A program made the translations under genes and the position numbers. 64,000 nt of DNA from Vibrio viridaestus (lineage in GTDB: Bacteria > Pseudomonadota > Gammaproteobacteria > Enterobacterales > Vibrionaceae), in contig NZ_RJVQ01000001.1 in the NCBI RefSeq assembly GCF_003856525.1, forward strand, positions 248,001 to 312,000, read 5' to 3'. Within the stretch, counting starts at the first letter, position 1; every line of letters begins with the position of its first letter. Shown one piece after another: positions 35,503-44,776 of this stretch. The notes below the pieces were generated by a model. It was not told the DNA's origin and did no database searches. It saw nothing but the letters and a program-made list of their open reading frames with translations.

Positions 35503-37059
35503 ATGTACCACAAGAAACTAAAGTTATCACTTTGTATAGCTTCCGTTCTTTCTGCGCCAACAATGGCCGCTCAACAGCAAACTACCTTTGAGCTTAATGA
35601 AACAACGATTCAAAAGATTAGTCAGGCTGTCATCACACAAAAAGTATCGTGTACTGATATTGTTAAGTCATATATCGACCGTATTAATCAATACGATAAA
35701 TCCGGTAAGCTCCCCATTAATTCAATTATTCAAGTGAACCCTAAGGCCTTAGACGCGGCGAAAAATATCGACTATATGGTCAAAAATGGAAGTAATCCAG
35801 GTTCTTTAACCTGTGCGCCATTAATTATAAAAGACAATATTGATGTTAAAGGATTAGCAACAACCGCTGGTTCAAAAGCACTTGCAAAAAACATAGCTAA
35901 AGACGATGCCACGCAGGTTGAAAGACTGCGTGATCATGGCGCTATCATATTAGCAAAATCTAACCTTGCTGAATTTGCATGGACACCAGACTATAGCGAA
36001 AGCTCTTTGGGCGGACTGACGAGAAATCCGTATGACGTTACGAGAACAACAGGCGGCTCGAGTGGTGGTACAGCAGCATCGGTGGCAGCCAACTTTGGTG
36101 TTGCCGGTCTAGGGACCGACACAGGCGCTTCGATTCGTGGACCAAGCGGCCTACAAAACCTCGTCGGCTTACGTCCCACTCTTGGAGCGAGTTCCAGGGA
36201 TGGTGTTATTCCTATTTGGATGACTCGTGATACAGCTGGTCCAATGGCAAGAAACGTTACCGATGCGGCTCTCTTATTTGAAGCGACATCAGGCTTTGAT
36301 TATAAAGATTCAGTCACTGATAAAGCACGCTTTGTTCCCCAGTTTAAGGCTAAGACAGCCTTAAATAAACATGCGCTTAACGGAATGCGAGTCGGTGTAT
36401 TGCGTCAAATGGTAACGCCTGAATCTACTGATCCAGAAGTGTTGAAACGATTTGAACAAGCACTAGAGTCGATGAAAAAACAAGGCGCTATTTTAGTCGA
36501 TATCAAAATTCCGGATCTAGATACAAAAGCCAATCTACCATGGCCCAATCGTATGAAGTACGATTTTAATGCTTATTTAACTGGTCAAGGTAAAGCCTCG
36601 CCTATAAAAGATTTCAATCAACTAGTTGATTCTGGTTTATATGTGAAAGAGGTAAAACCTTTCCTCGAACATGAAGCTAACATCACTGAACAAGAGCGCG
36701 TCGAAAATGATAAGTTAGATAAAATTAGTACTAGTGAATTACAAAAAACACTGGTCGGTGAAATGAATAATCAGTTTGTCTCAGTCGTCGTTTATCCAAC
36801 TTGGACACAACCGCCCAGAAAATTAAAAGGATTGTCAGGCGATGGCGGCAATAATAACTCGATGATCGCACATGCTGGTTTACCAGCCATTACGGTACCA
36901 ATGGGGTTTACCCATGGAAATTTGCCCAGCTCACTCCAAATAGCTGGTCGCCCATTTTCAGAATCGACTATAGTCGGTGCGGCTTATTCGTTTGAACAAA
37001 CGACTCATTTTAGAAAACCACCGACAAGTATTCCTCCGGCTAAACTGGATAAATCGTAA
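35503..37059 (+). CDS. Secreted amidase (amidase signature family)
   Basis: A 518-residue enzyme with a signal peptide (LKLSLCIASVLSAPTMAA, cleavage near MAA-QQ), so it acts in the periplasm. The amidase signature contains the catalytic Lys in PLIIKDNIDVKG and the GGSSGGTAA Ser pair, followed by GLGTDTGASIRGPSGLQNLV; the Ser-cisSer-Lys triad is intact. It hydrolyses an unknown amide. It lies between a LysE exporter and a LuxR regulator and could release ammonia or a carboxylate from a signal or nutrient. Confidence 0.88.
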   Translation: MYHKKLKLSLCIASVLSAPTMAAQQQTTFELNETTIQKISQAVITQKVSCTDIVKSYIDRINQYDKSGKLPINSIIQVNPKALDAAKNIDYMVKNGSNPGSLTCAPLIIKDNIDVKGLATTAGSKALAKNIAKDDATQVERLRDHGAIILAKSNLAEFAWTPDYSESSLGGLTRNPYDVTRTTGGSSGGTAASVAANFGVAGLGTDTGASIRGPSGLQNLVGLRPTLGASSRDGVIPIWMTRDTAGPMARNVTDAALLFEATSGFDYKDSVTDKARFVPQFKAKTALNKHALNGMRVGVLRQMVTPESTDPEVLKRFEQALESMKKQGAILVDIKIPDLDTKANLPWPNRMKYDFNAYLTGQGKASPIKDFNQLVDSGLYVKEVKPFLEHEANITEQERVENDKLDKISTSELQKTLVGEMNNQFVSVVVYPTWTQPPRKLKGLSGDGGNNNSMIAHAGLPAITVPMGFTHGNLPSSLQIAGRPFSESTIVGAAYSFEQTTHFRKPPTSIPPAKLDKS

Positions 37060-37074
37060 CTTCTGGAATATTCC

Positions 37075-37094
37075 TGCCCTCACCCGAGAGGGCA
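37075..37094 (+). terminator. Probable terminator after the amidase gene
   Basis: TGCCCTC/GAGGGCA stem with a six-base loop, 16 bases after the stop; the downstream T content is modest. Confidence 0.55.
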
Positions 37095-37245
37095 TTTACG
37101 TGCTTATTTTCGCATCTTAATACAATTTCTTTTCGTTCATTTCATATCGTTCACATCATAAATAAAGTTAGGCGCAGATTAGGAACAAATATTGCTTCAC
37201 TGATTTAATATAGAGCGTGGACAACTGACGATAAAGGAATGAAAA

Positions 37246-37962
37246 ATGCTCAGTAGCTTTGAGTTATCTAGACAAGAGCTTAACCTTTTCTCTGAAATTA
37301 TCTGGGATATTAATTCGCCAGGCTACCGACCAAGCTTAAGAGGAAAAGCACTTAAAAAGATCACTGCTCTTCTTAACGCAGACTGCGGCGCATCATATGT
37401 CGTTGAGTCAGAGACCGGGGTCTCAAGCAAAGGCATTTCTTATAATATTGACTCTAAAGCAATACAGGAGCATGACTCATATTGGCAATTTAACGATCCA
37501 ATTACCTCAAAGTTGCGCCAACGTCGTACAGCTACAACGGTTGAGCAAGTGATCTCACGAAATCAGTTCGAGAAAACCGGTTTTTATAACGAGTTTTTAA
37601 AACCAAATAAGATGCACCACGGCATCAATGTCTATTTTGTCCGAGATAATATTGATGTTGGTGACATGCGGATATGGAGATCCTGTGGTGCACCTGAATT
37701 TGGTGATAAAGAACGGATGCTTTTGGATACACTCGCACCTTATTTCAGCAGATCGTTACCAAATACCCAAGAAGAATCTACGTTAACTAGAAAAGAACAA
37801 GAAATAACAACGTTTATTTGTAAAGGATTTACCGATAAAGAAATAGCGCAACTTCTGGGAATTAGTCACTCAACTGTCCGAACTCACATTAAACATATTT
37901 TTGATAAACTCGATTGCTCAAATCGAACTGAATTGGTCTCGATTATCAGCCAGTCGTTATAG
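37246..37962 (+). CDS. LuxR-type transcriptional regulator
   Basis: A 238-residue regulator with a GAF-like or related N-terminal sensor and a C-terminal HTH_LuxR (about 175-238, LTRKEQEITTFICKGFTDKE, IAQLLGISHSTVRTHIKHIF, DKLDCSNRTELV). It is not an autoinducer-binding LuxR by any clear residue I can see. TTCGTTCATTT, the core of the XRE-LysE direct repeat, occurs upstream at 37132. Its targets are unknown. Confidence 0.85.
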   Translation: MLSSFELSRQELNLFSEIIWDINSPGYRPSLRGKALKKITALLNADCGASYVVESETGVSSKGISYNIDSKAIQEHDSYWQFNDPITSKLRQRRTATTVEQVISRNQFEKTGFYNEFLKPNKMHHGINVYFVRDNIDVGDMRIWRSCGAPEFGDKERMLLDTLAPYFSRSLPNTQEESTLTRKEQEITTFICKGFTDKEIAQLLGISHSTVRTHIKHIFDKLDCSNRTELVSIISQSL

Positions 37963-38211
37963 TCATTCACTATTAATTGATAATTGGAGAGTACGGGGGT
38001 GATAATGGCTCTTTGCACCAAACCAATGCAAAATCCCATCTAACAAGCATCATTGTTCGCGATAGCATAACAGTGCAAGTCTACATTGACACTAATACGG
38101 CAATGTCATTATCAAGACTGTATTTTTTCGTGGAATGAGGTCGATCAAGCATTTTAACCACTGACTACGCTATATTATGTCGTTAACGTGTATGGTTTGC
38201 AGGAATACGAA

Positions 38212-39162
38212 ATGGTCGCGACTAATATAATTTCAACTCAAAATTTGGATTCAAAACAAATCGTTGGGTATTGGAATGATGCCGTGTCAAAAATCTATGC
38301 TCCGTGCCATAACATATTGTTGAAAAGTAACTTTCACGCAACCGCTCAGGTCACAGAGTTTGGTCTGTCTGAACTCAGCCACATTGACTCTGGTGGCGTT
38401 GATTATTCAAGAACATCTCATAACATTCGCCAAGACCAAAAGGACGATATCTTTATCTCAGTCATGCTACGTGGTGTCGGGTATTTCACTCAGTTCGGCA
38501 AACAAGTGACACAAAAAGAGGGTGATATTCTTATTCATGATTCGGCGTATCCGTATCTATATCAGTACCCAGATCAATACCGTTCTATTTTTTACAAGAT
38601 TCCGCGTGGTGTATTAGAAAGCAGGATACCCAATTTGGATAAACTGGGTGGATCAATTATCCCAAGAGATTCCGCTTATGCGAATAGCATCGCCTCATTT
38701 CTAAATAGCGCCTATATTATGGGGTCTGATTCCAATGTGATGATTTCCAATGACATTTCAGAACCTATTACAGCGTTGTTAACCGGTTGCCTGCAAAAAG
38801 CGCTGTTAGGGTCACGTGATGATATCAATATGACGCGTCAAAAGATTATTTTGGAGAATATTAAAGAGTTTATGCTCAATCATCTTCAGGATGACACATT
38901 AGATTTAAAATCAATCGCAGAACAACAGCATATTTCCATCCGAACGTTGAATCGTTTGTTCGCAGAGATTGGCGAGACACCAATGCATTGGCTCCAAACT
39001 AAGCGATTGAATTGTGCTTATCAGATGATCTTAAGTCAAAGATCATCTTCTATTACTGATATTGCATTAAGGAATGGATTCAACGATTTGTCACATTTTG
39101 GCCGGCTTTTTAAACGTCAATTTGGACAGTCTCCAACTCAGATTCGAACTCGTAAACAATAA
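38212..39162 (+). CDS. AraC family regulator with AraC-binding-like N-terminal domain
   Basis: A protein of about 316 residues. N-terminal ligand domain (VTEFGLSELSHIDSGGVDYS, EGDILIHDSAYPYLYQYP) and C-terminal double HTH (QHISIRTLNRLFAEIGETPM, NGFNDLSHFGRLFKRQFGQSP). ATG 38212 follows CAGGAATACGA; a GTG at 38188 would add eight residues. It is convergent with the OYE reductase gene. Its targets are not obvious. Confidence 0.88.
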   Translation: MVATNIISTQNLDSKQIVGYWNDAVSKIYAPCHNILLKSNFHATAQVTEFGLSELSHIDSGGVDYSRTSHNIRQDQKDDIFISVMLRGVGYFTQFGKQVTQKEGDILIHDSAYPYLYQYPDQYRSIFYKIPRGVLESRIPNLDKLGGSIIPRDSAYANSIASFLNSAYIMGSDSNVMISNDISEPITALLTGCLQKALLGSRDDINMTRQKIILENIKEFMLNHLQDDTLDLKSIAEQQHISIRTLNRLFAEIGETPMHWLQTKRLNCAYQMILSQRSSSITDIALRNGFNDLSHFGRLFKRQFGQSPTQIRTRKQ

Positions 39163-39215
39163 ATTAACTGACCTATCCGCCCGCATAAGAAGGCAGATAG
39201 ATCATGCCCCACTGG

Positions 39216-41159
39216 TTACTCTAAAACGTAAGCCTTTTCAAATCCGCTTTGTACCGCTTGAGCCACACGCCCAACTTTCACACAGTCTCCAATCGCAACG
39301 ACCTTATCGTGGCAATCTTGTAGTTCACTAAACAAATTCTTAAGTGGACGGTTCCCCAAAGAAAGAACGACACAATCAGCAGGAATCGACTTGACTTCAC
39401 CGCTGGCAAGATCATTGACCAGAATATTTCCGTCTTCAAATTTTTCTAATCGGTGAGAAAGCATAATTTTTGCGTTGTGCTTTTCTAAATTTTTCATCAC
39501 GGTAAAAAGATTATCTGGTGAAACTTCCGGCGCAAGTTTGTCTTGCATTTCGACTAGTGTTACCGAATTCCCTTGTAGCGCTAGATGCTCAGCGACCTCA
39601 CAACCAGTCATACCACCACCGATAACAACCACTTGTTTATTATCGAGAACGAAACCGTCATTGAGGACTTGGTTAACCGTATAAACAGAGTCCTTAGAGA
39701 TGCCCTCAATAGGTGGAATAATCGGTTCAGCGCCAGTTGCAACGAAAATAGCGTAGGGATTCAAACTCAAAATCATTTCCGGTGTTGCTTCTGTATTAAA
39801 CTTAACAGTAATACCTAACTTGTCGATTTGAATTCGGTAGTAGTCGATCAATGTAGAAAGAACTTCTTTATCGGGGGTACGGGCACCAAGCTCTACAGCA
39901 CCACCCAAATAGCTATTTTTCTCGAATACGGTAACGTTACAACCACGCTTTGCAAGAACCATAGCCGATTCAATCCCAGAGGGGCCAGACCCGACTACAA
40001 CCGCATTTTTACCTTCAAGATCTCGCGTTAATTCTGGAAATTCATTGTCACGAGCAACCGTTGGATTTACCGCACAAATACTACGTTGGAACTTGGCCGT
40101 TTGATCCAAACAGTACAAACAACCTATACATGGTTTGACTTCATTTCCGCGCCCCTCGTAAGCTTTACGAGCCCATTCAGAATCAGCCATCATTCCCCTT
40201 GCGATGGCCGCAAAATCCATGAGTCCTTCAGCTAGCATTTGCTCAGCTTGATCAGGGGTCTTAATCACATTCGTTGCCATTACCGGGATATCAACAGCAT
40301 CACTGATGGTACGAATGATATGTGACTTCCAACCAGTCTTGATCGTAATGGGTTCAATAATATAGTAGCGATGCTCTTGGTTAGCATTATTTACGCTGAG
40401 TACATCAACGCCTAATTCCTCTAGCCTTTGCGCAATTCGAACACCTTCATCCAGTCCATATCCACCCTCGGTAAATTCATCAGCACTAAAACGCACGCTT
40501 ATCGCAAACTGTTTACCACATTCAGCACGAATACCCCGAATTATCTCCGTTAAGAAACGAATCCGATTATCAAAACTGCCGCCATATTGATCAGAACGTT
40601 TATTACTGTATGGGCTTAAAAATTGGTTTATCAGATAGCCGCCAGCAGCTAAAATTTCAACGCCGTCAATCTCTGCGTTTTTTAGAATACGAGCAGAACG
40701 AATAAATTTCTGCACTGAGCTTTCAATCTCTTGCACGGTCATCTCTTCAGGAATTTGCTCATAAAGAGAAAAACCTACCGCACTTGGTGCAACGATACGT
40801 TTACCAGTAATCTTCGATGGTACCGCCTGACGACCGGCCTGATAGATTTGTACAAATACTTTTGTATCATACTTATGTAAGTTTCGAGCCAATTTAGTAA
40901 AACCAGCCGTATGACGAGGGTCGGTTAACTTTAATTGAGCCCCCGCAAATGACTGTGAAAACTCATCGTCGACACTGGCATAAGCCGTTACGATAAGTCC
41001 AGTCCCCGCTTTGGCGCGCTTTTCATAATATTTAATTAAATCATCTGACATTTCCCCGTTGAAGCCAGCAGCCAAAATTTCCATCGCCGGCATAACGATT
41101 CTATTTTTTAGGCTTACTGGTCCCATCTGACCGGGTTTTAATAAATTTGTATAGTTCAT
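39216..41159 (-). CDS. Old-yellow-enzyme/FadH-like NAD(P)H:flavin oxidoreductase with FeS and FAD domains
   Basis: A 647-residue enzyme. An N-terminal FMN TIM barrel (FVQIYQAGRQAVPSKITGKR, DGVEILAAGGYLINQFLSPY) is followed by a CIGCLYCLDQTAKFQRSIC cluster site near 345-365 and C-terminal FAD/NAD domains (NAVVVGSGPSGIESAMVLAK, QVVVIGGGMTGCEVAEHLAL). This is the 2,4-dienoyl-CoA reductase/trimethylamine dehydrogenase architecture. The substrate is unknown. Its ribosome site (GGAG) lies inside a 9-bp inverted repeat, so translation or transcription may be controlled there. Confidence 0.9.
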   Translation of the reverse strand: MNYTNLLKPGQMGPVSLKNRIVMPAMEILAAGFNGEMSDDLIKYYEKRAKAGTGLIVTAYASVDDEFSQSFAGAQLKLTDPRHTAGFTKLARNLHKYDTKVFVQIYQAGRQAVPSKITGKRIVAPSAVGFSLYEQIPEEMTVQEIESSVQKFIRSARILKNAEIDGVEILAAGGYLINQFLSPYSNKRSDQYGGSFDNRIRFLTEIIRGIRAECGKQFAISVRFSADEFTEGGYGLDEGVRIAQRLEELGVDVLSVNNANQEHRYYIIEPITIKTGWKSHIIRTISDAVDIPVMATNVIKTPDQAEQMLAEGLMDFAAIARGMMADSEWARKAYEGRGNEVKPCIGCLYCLDQTAKFQRSICAVNPTVARDNEFPELTRDLEGKNAVVVGSGPSGIESAMVLAKRGCNVTVFEKNSYLGGAVELGARTPDKEVLSTLIDYYRIQIDKLGITVKFNTEATPEMILSLNPYAIFVATGAEPIIPPIEGISKDSVYTVNQVLNDGFVLDNKQVVVIGGGMTGCEVAEHLALQGNSVTLVEMQDKLAPEVSPDNLFTVMKNLEKHNAKIMLSHRLEKFEDGNILVNDLASGEVKSIPADCVVLSLGNRPLKNLFSELQDCHDKVVAIGDCVKVGRVAQAVQSGFEKAYVLE

Positions 41160-41164
41160 TGTTC

Positions 41165-41193
41165 ACTCCAGAAATTAATTCTAATTCTGGAGT
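41165..41193 (-). promoter_or_regulatory. Inverted repeat enclosing the ribosome site of the OYE-type reductase
   Basis: On the minus strand ACTCCAGAA is followed after 11 bases by TTCTGGAGT, and GGAG in the second arm is the Shine-Dalgarno sequence for ATG 41159. The 9-bp perfect arms could mask the site in RNA or bind a repressor in DNA. Confidence 0.55.
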
Positions 41194-41559
41194 CATCATA
41201 AGAACTTTCAGCCCATTCAACTCGTCGAAAAAAGCCATTCGCCTATGAAGAAATGGACAGTATTTATAAATCTTATTTGAGATCAATAATTGGCTGGACT
41301 ATCCAATGAAAGCCAACGAACGCTTAAAATGTATGCTTCAGTTCATCAATGTAAGCATCTGGTTCAGGAGCTAAATTACGATCATGAATATTTGTCATGT
41401 TCCACATGATGGAATACCATTTTTATTCATATTGAGTTCCGGTTATAAAAACCTCATCAATATAACGATAGATGATATTTCGTTTCGCCGTAACATGGGT
41501 TAATTCCAACGAAACGAGTTAATCAGTTTTTATCTCAGCTTAATTGGAACCGAATCACT
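41194..41559. other. Gene-free region upstream of mesX
   Basis: I see no supportable gene. Near its end TCGTTTCG (41480-41487) and CGAAACGA (41510-41517) form perfect 8-bp arms with centres 30 bases apart, a possible operator for mesX-mesD. I see no met box here. Confidence 0.35.
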
Positions 41560-42534
41560 ATGAATAATGACTTTACCTTTAAGATTAAAAGTATTCGTCT
41601 CGATGAAAATTATCATCCATCAGACAACACTCGCATTACCACCAACTTCGCTAACCTAGCACGAGGCGAGCATCGTCAAGAGAACTTACGTAATGCATTA
41701 AAAATGATTGATGATCGCTTTAACGATTTGGCAACCTGGGATAACAACACGGGTGATAGATACTCTGTTGAGCTCGAAATCGTATCCGTTGATATTGACT
41801 TAGTAGAAAGTGGAGAGACTTTTCCTTCCATAGAAGTGCTAAAAACCAATATTGTTGATCACACAACGAACCAGAGAATCGAGGGTATTGTTGGCAATAA
41901 TTTTTCTTCGTATGTAAGAGACTACGACTTCAGCGTACTATTACTGGATCACAATAAAAATCAGCCTAAGTTCAGTATTCCAGATAACTTTGGCGAGCTG
42001 CATGGCAACATTTTTAAAGCTTTTGTTAACTCTAATACCTATAAAGATAATTTTGCTAAACCACCCGTGATTTGCCTCAGTGTATCCGATAGTAAAGTCT
42101 ACACTCGCACTGAAAATAACCACCCGATCTTAGGCTTTGAATACGAGCCAAATGAGTCATCTTTAACAGAGCAATACTTTAAGAAAATGGGGCTACAGGT
42201 TCGCTACTTTATGCCCAAAAATAGTGTTGCCCCTTTTGCGTTCTTTTTCTTCGGTGATTTATTAAACGACTACACCAATCTGGAACTCATTAGCACCATT
42301 AGTACGATGGAAACGTTCCAAAAGATTTATCGTCCTGAGATCTACAACGCTCACACTCCAGCGGGTGAAAGTTATCAGCCGAATTTAAAAAATAACGAGC
42401 ATTCTTTAACGCAAATTATTTATGACCGTGAAGAACGCAGCCGACTCGCTATCGAGCAAGGTAAGTTTGCTGAAGAATATTTCATCAAACCATACCAAAC
42501 TGTTCTTGAGCAGTGGTCAGCAAATTACGCCTAA
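41560..42534 (+). CDS. mesX: DUF1852 protein, MesX-like partner of a folate-independent methionine synthase
   Basis: A 324-residue cytoplasmic protein matching DUF1852 (FTFKIKSIRLDENYHPSDNT, TNFANLARGEHRQENLRNAL). DUF1852 genes sit directly before a short MetE-like gene in Acinetobacter and other bacteria. Published genetic work names the pair MesX-MesD and shows both are needed for methionine synthesis without methyl-folate. Here the partner begins 31 bases downstream. The biochemical role of MesX is not settled. The symbol rests on family, context and memory. Confidence 0.85.
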   Translation: MNNDFTFKIKSIRLDENYHPSDNTRITTNFANLARGEHRQENLRNALKMIDDRFNDLATWDNNTGDRYSVELEIVSVDIDLVESGETFPSIEVLKTNIVDHTTNQRIEGIVGNNFSSYVRDYDFSVLLLDHNKNQPKFSIPDNFGELHGNIFKAFVNSNTYKDNFAKPPVICLSVSDSKVYTRTENNHPILGFEYEPNESSLTEQYFKKMGLQVRYFMPKNSVAPFAFFFFGDLLNDYTNLELISTISTMETFQKIYRPEIYNAHTPAGESYQPNLKNNEHSLTQIIYDREERSRLAIEQGKFAEEYFIKPYQTVLEQWSANYA

Positions 42535-42564
42535 CAATGATTTCAAATATAAGACGGTCTTAAT

Positions 42565-43596
42565 ATGAAAAAAATACTTCCTACTTCAACAGCTGGTAGT
42601 TTGCCTAAACCAACATGGATTGCTCAGCCAGAAGTACTTTGGTCTCCTTGGAAACTAGAAGGACAAGAACTAATCGATGGGAAAAAAGATGCTCTGCGAA
42701 TCGCACTTCAGGAGCAAGCACAAGCGGGTGTTGATATTGTGAGCGACGGCGAGCAAACTCGCCAACACTTTGTTACCACGTTCATTGAACATCTCAATGG
42801 TGTCGATTTCGAAAATCGTAAAACAGTAAAAATTCGCGATCGCTACGATGCCAGCGTCCCAAGCGTTGTAGGTCCGGTCTCTCGACAAAAACCAGTTTTT
42901 GTCGAAGATGCCAAGTTCTTGCGTCAATTGACCGACAAACCGATCAAGTGGGCACTTCCAGGACCAATGACAATGATCGATACCTTGTATGATGATCATT
43001 ATAAAAGCAGAGAAAAACTTGCCTGGGAATTTGCAAAGATCCTTAATGAAGAAGCAAGAGAATTAGAAACAGCAGGTGTTGATATCATTCAGTTTGATGA
43101 ACCTGCCTTTAACGTCTTTTTTGATGAAGTCAATGACTGGGGCATCGCAACACTTGAACGTGCGATCGAAGGACTAAAATGCGAAACAGCTGTACACATC
43201 TGCTATGGCTATGGAATCAAAGCCAATACAGATTGGAAAAAAACGTTAGGTAACGAATGGCGACAATACGAAGAAGTCTTTCCGAAATTAAAACAATCCA
43301 ACATTGATATCATTTCATTAGAATGCCACAACTCACACGTTCCAATGGAATTACTAGAACTGATTCGTGGCAAAAAAGTCATGGTAGGTGCAATCGATGT
43401 GGCAACGAATACGATTGAGACTCCAGAAGAAGTCGCAAAGACGTTACGAGAAGCACTTAAATATGTTGATGCTGATAAGCTCTATCCATGTACCAATTGT
43501 GGTATGACACCTTTATCACGTGAAGTATCAAGAGCAAAACTCAATGCATTGAGTGCCGGCGCAGAGATTCTAAGAAACGAACTTGCGTCTTTATAA
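42565..43596 (+). CDS. mesD: Core-MetE methionine synthase, MesD-like
   Basis: A 343-residue protein corresponding to the MetE catalytic domain only. Zinc ligands are visible: H and C in AVHICYGYG, E in IISLECHNSH and C in YPCTNCGMTP. TSTAGSLPKPTW and VSDGEQTRQHFVTTFIEHL are typical of this subfamily. With the DUF1852 protein upstream it fits the MesD family, which makes methionine from homocysteine without methyl-tetrahydrofolate; the methyl donor is uncertain and oxygen is reported to be needed. A long hairpin follows. Confidence 0.85.
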   Translation: MKKILPTSTAGSLPKPTWIAQPEVLWSPWKLEGQELIDGKKDALRIALQEQAQAGVDIVSDGEQTRQHFVTTFIEHLNGVDFENRKTVKIRDRYDASVPSVVGPVSRQKPVFVEDAKFLRQLTDKPIKWALPGPMTMIDTLYDDHYKSREKLAWEFAKILNEEARELETAGVDIIQFDEPAFNVFFDEVNDWGIATLERAIEGLKCETAVHICYGYGIKANTDWKKTLGNEWRQYEEVFPKLKQSNIDIISLECHNSHVPMELLELIRGKKVMVGAIDVATNTIETPEEVAKTLREALKYVDADKLYPCTNCGMTPLSREVSRAKLNALSAGAEILRNELASL

Positions 43597-43611
43597 AGTT
43601 TTGACCTCCTA

Positions 43612-43653
43612 AGTGCCAGCATAATAACGTGATGAGTTTATTACACTGGCACT
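43612..43653 (+). other. Extended stem-loop after mesD
   Basis: AGTGCCAG/CTGGCACT outer arms with an inner TAATAA/TTATTA stem. No T run follows, so it may be a 3' mRNA stabiliser or weak terminator. Confidence 0.55.
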
Positions 43654-43779
43654 CATCCCCACAAATAACCATGCTTAAAATAATGTCTTAACACCCATTC
43701 CTTATGTCTTTTAAGAGATACTTCAATCCATAAAGACGTGAGAGACTATTCGTATTCCTGTTCTCGTGTGAGTAGTCCT

Positions 43780-44682
43780 ATGATTTATATGCTTCCTTTC
43801 TTTACTGTGCTTATTTGGGGTGGAAACACTATCGTAAATAAAATGGCTTCTTTTGTCATAGAACCAGGAGCGATGAGTTTTTATCGTTGGGTAGTGGCAG
43901 TCATCATTTTAACGCCTTTTTGTTTACCGAGCGTCTTACGTCAGTGGCAGGCTGTGAAACGGCACTTATTCCAAATCATTATTCTTTCTGCTTTAGGTTT
44001 GGTCATTAATCAATCTCTGGGATACTACGCTGGTCAAACAACATCAGCATCAAACATGTCATTAATTTCATCCTTAGTGCCCTTATTCAGTGTATTTGCT
44101 AGCGTCCCTTTGCTAAAAAAACGGATTTCATTAAAAAGTGTTATTGGTGCCGGTATCTCATTAGTCGGATTGACCTACATGTTAGGTCAAGGAGACCTAC
44201 TATTTTTTCTACGCCAGAAAATCGTTCAAGGTGACGTATTAATGTTAGCGGCCTCATTCGTCTACGCTTTCTACTGCGTTTTACTCAAGAAATGGAAAAT
44301 GCCATTCGGCAATTGGACACTAATCTATTTGCAGGGGATTAGTGCCGTAATCATGCTTATTCCACTATGGATGGGCTCAGACCATCTTTTACCTACTATC
44401 GAATCAGCACCTCTTATTGCTTACGCCGGTATAGCCGCTTCCGTCATAGCGCCATGGTTGTGGGTAAAAGCAATAAATGCACTAGGTGCAGACTCTACCG
44501 CTATGTTTATGAATCTTTTACCAGTAATTGCGGTCACTTTTGCGGCAATTATATTGGGAGAGACAATTCACTTATTCCATGTGGTGGGTGGACTAATGGT
44601 TGTTTTTGGCGTGCTGCTTTCTCAGGTTAAAATTAAGCTTCATAGAGCTTCCCCTAAGTTGCCACCCATTTCGCATGCGTGA
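43780..44682 (+). CDS. EamA/DMT-family transporter
   Basis: About 300 residues with ten hydrophobic segments and two EamA repeats (FTVLIWGGNTIVNKMASFVI, ALGADSTAMFMNLLPVIAVT). It probably exports a small metabolite. The start is uncertain: ATG 43780 gives a standard EamA N-terminus, and an in-frame GTG at 43738 would add 14 residues. It follows mesD by about 180 bases and is convergent with the cytochrome gene, separated by a terminator. Confidence 0.85.
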   Translation: MIYMLPFFTVLIWGGNTIVNKMASFVIEPGAMSFYRWVVAVIILTPFCLPSVLRQWQAVKRHLFQIIILSALGLVINQSLGYYAGQTTSASNMSLISSLVPLFSVFASVPLLKKRISLKSVIGAGISLVGLTYMLGQGDLLFFLRQKIVQGDVLMLAASFVYAFYCVLLKKWKMPFGNWTLIYLQGISAVIMLIPLWMGSDHLLPTIESAPLIAYAGIAASVIAPWLWVKAINALGADSTAMFMNLLPVIAVTFAAIILGETIHLFHVVGGLMVVFGVLLSQVKIKLHRASPKLPPISHA

Positions 44683-44729
44683 GATTATACCTTTCCATCG
44701 AGTCATTAAAAGATGAGTTAAGGATAAAA

Positions 44730-44757
44730 AAAGGGCTTCTGAAATCAGAAGCCCTTT
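44730..44757. terminator. Bidirectional terminator between the DMT gene and the cytochrome gene
   Basis: AAAGGGCTTCTGA-AA-TCAGAAGCCCTTT has an A run before and a short T run after, serving both converging genes. Confidence 0.85.
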
Positions 44758-44776
44758 GGATATAAACTAAAAGAAA

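Noticed and set aside
41194-41559. SAM or other riboswitch before mesX
   Set aside because: No conserved aptamer pattern was visible; only a DNA-type dyad.
43730-43750. Met-box-like AGACGTGAGAGAC near the DMT start
   Set aside because: Only one partial box and the second is out of the 8-base register, unlike the array at 32793.
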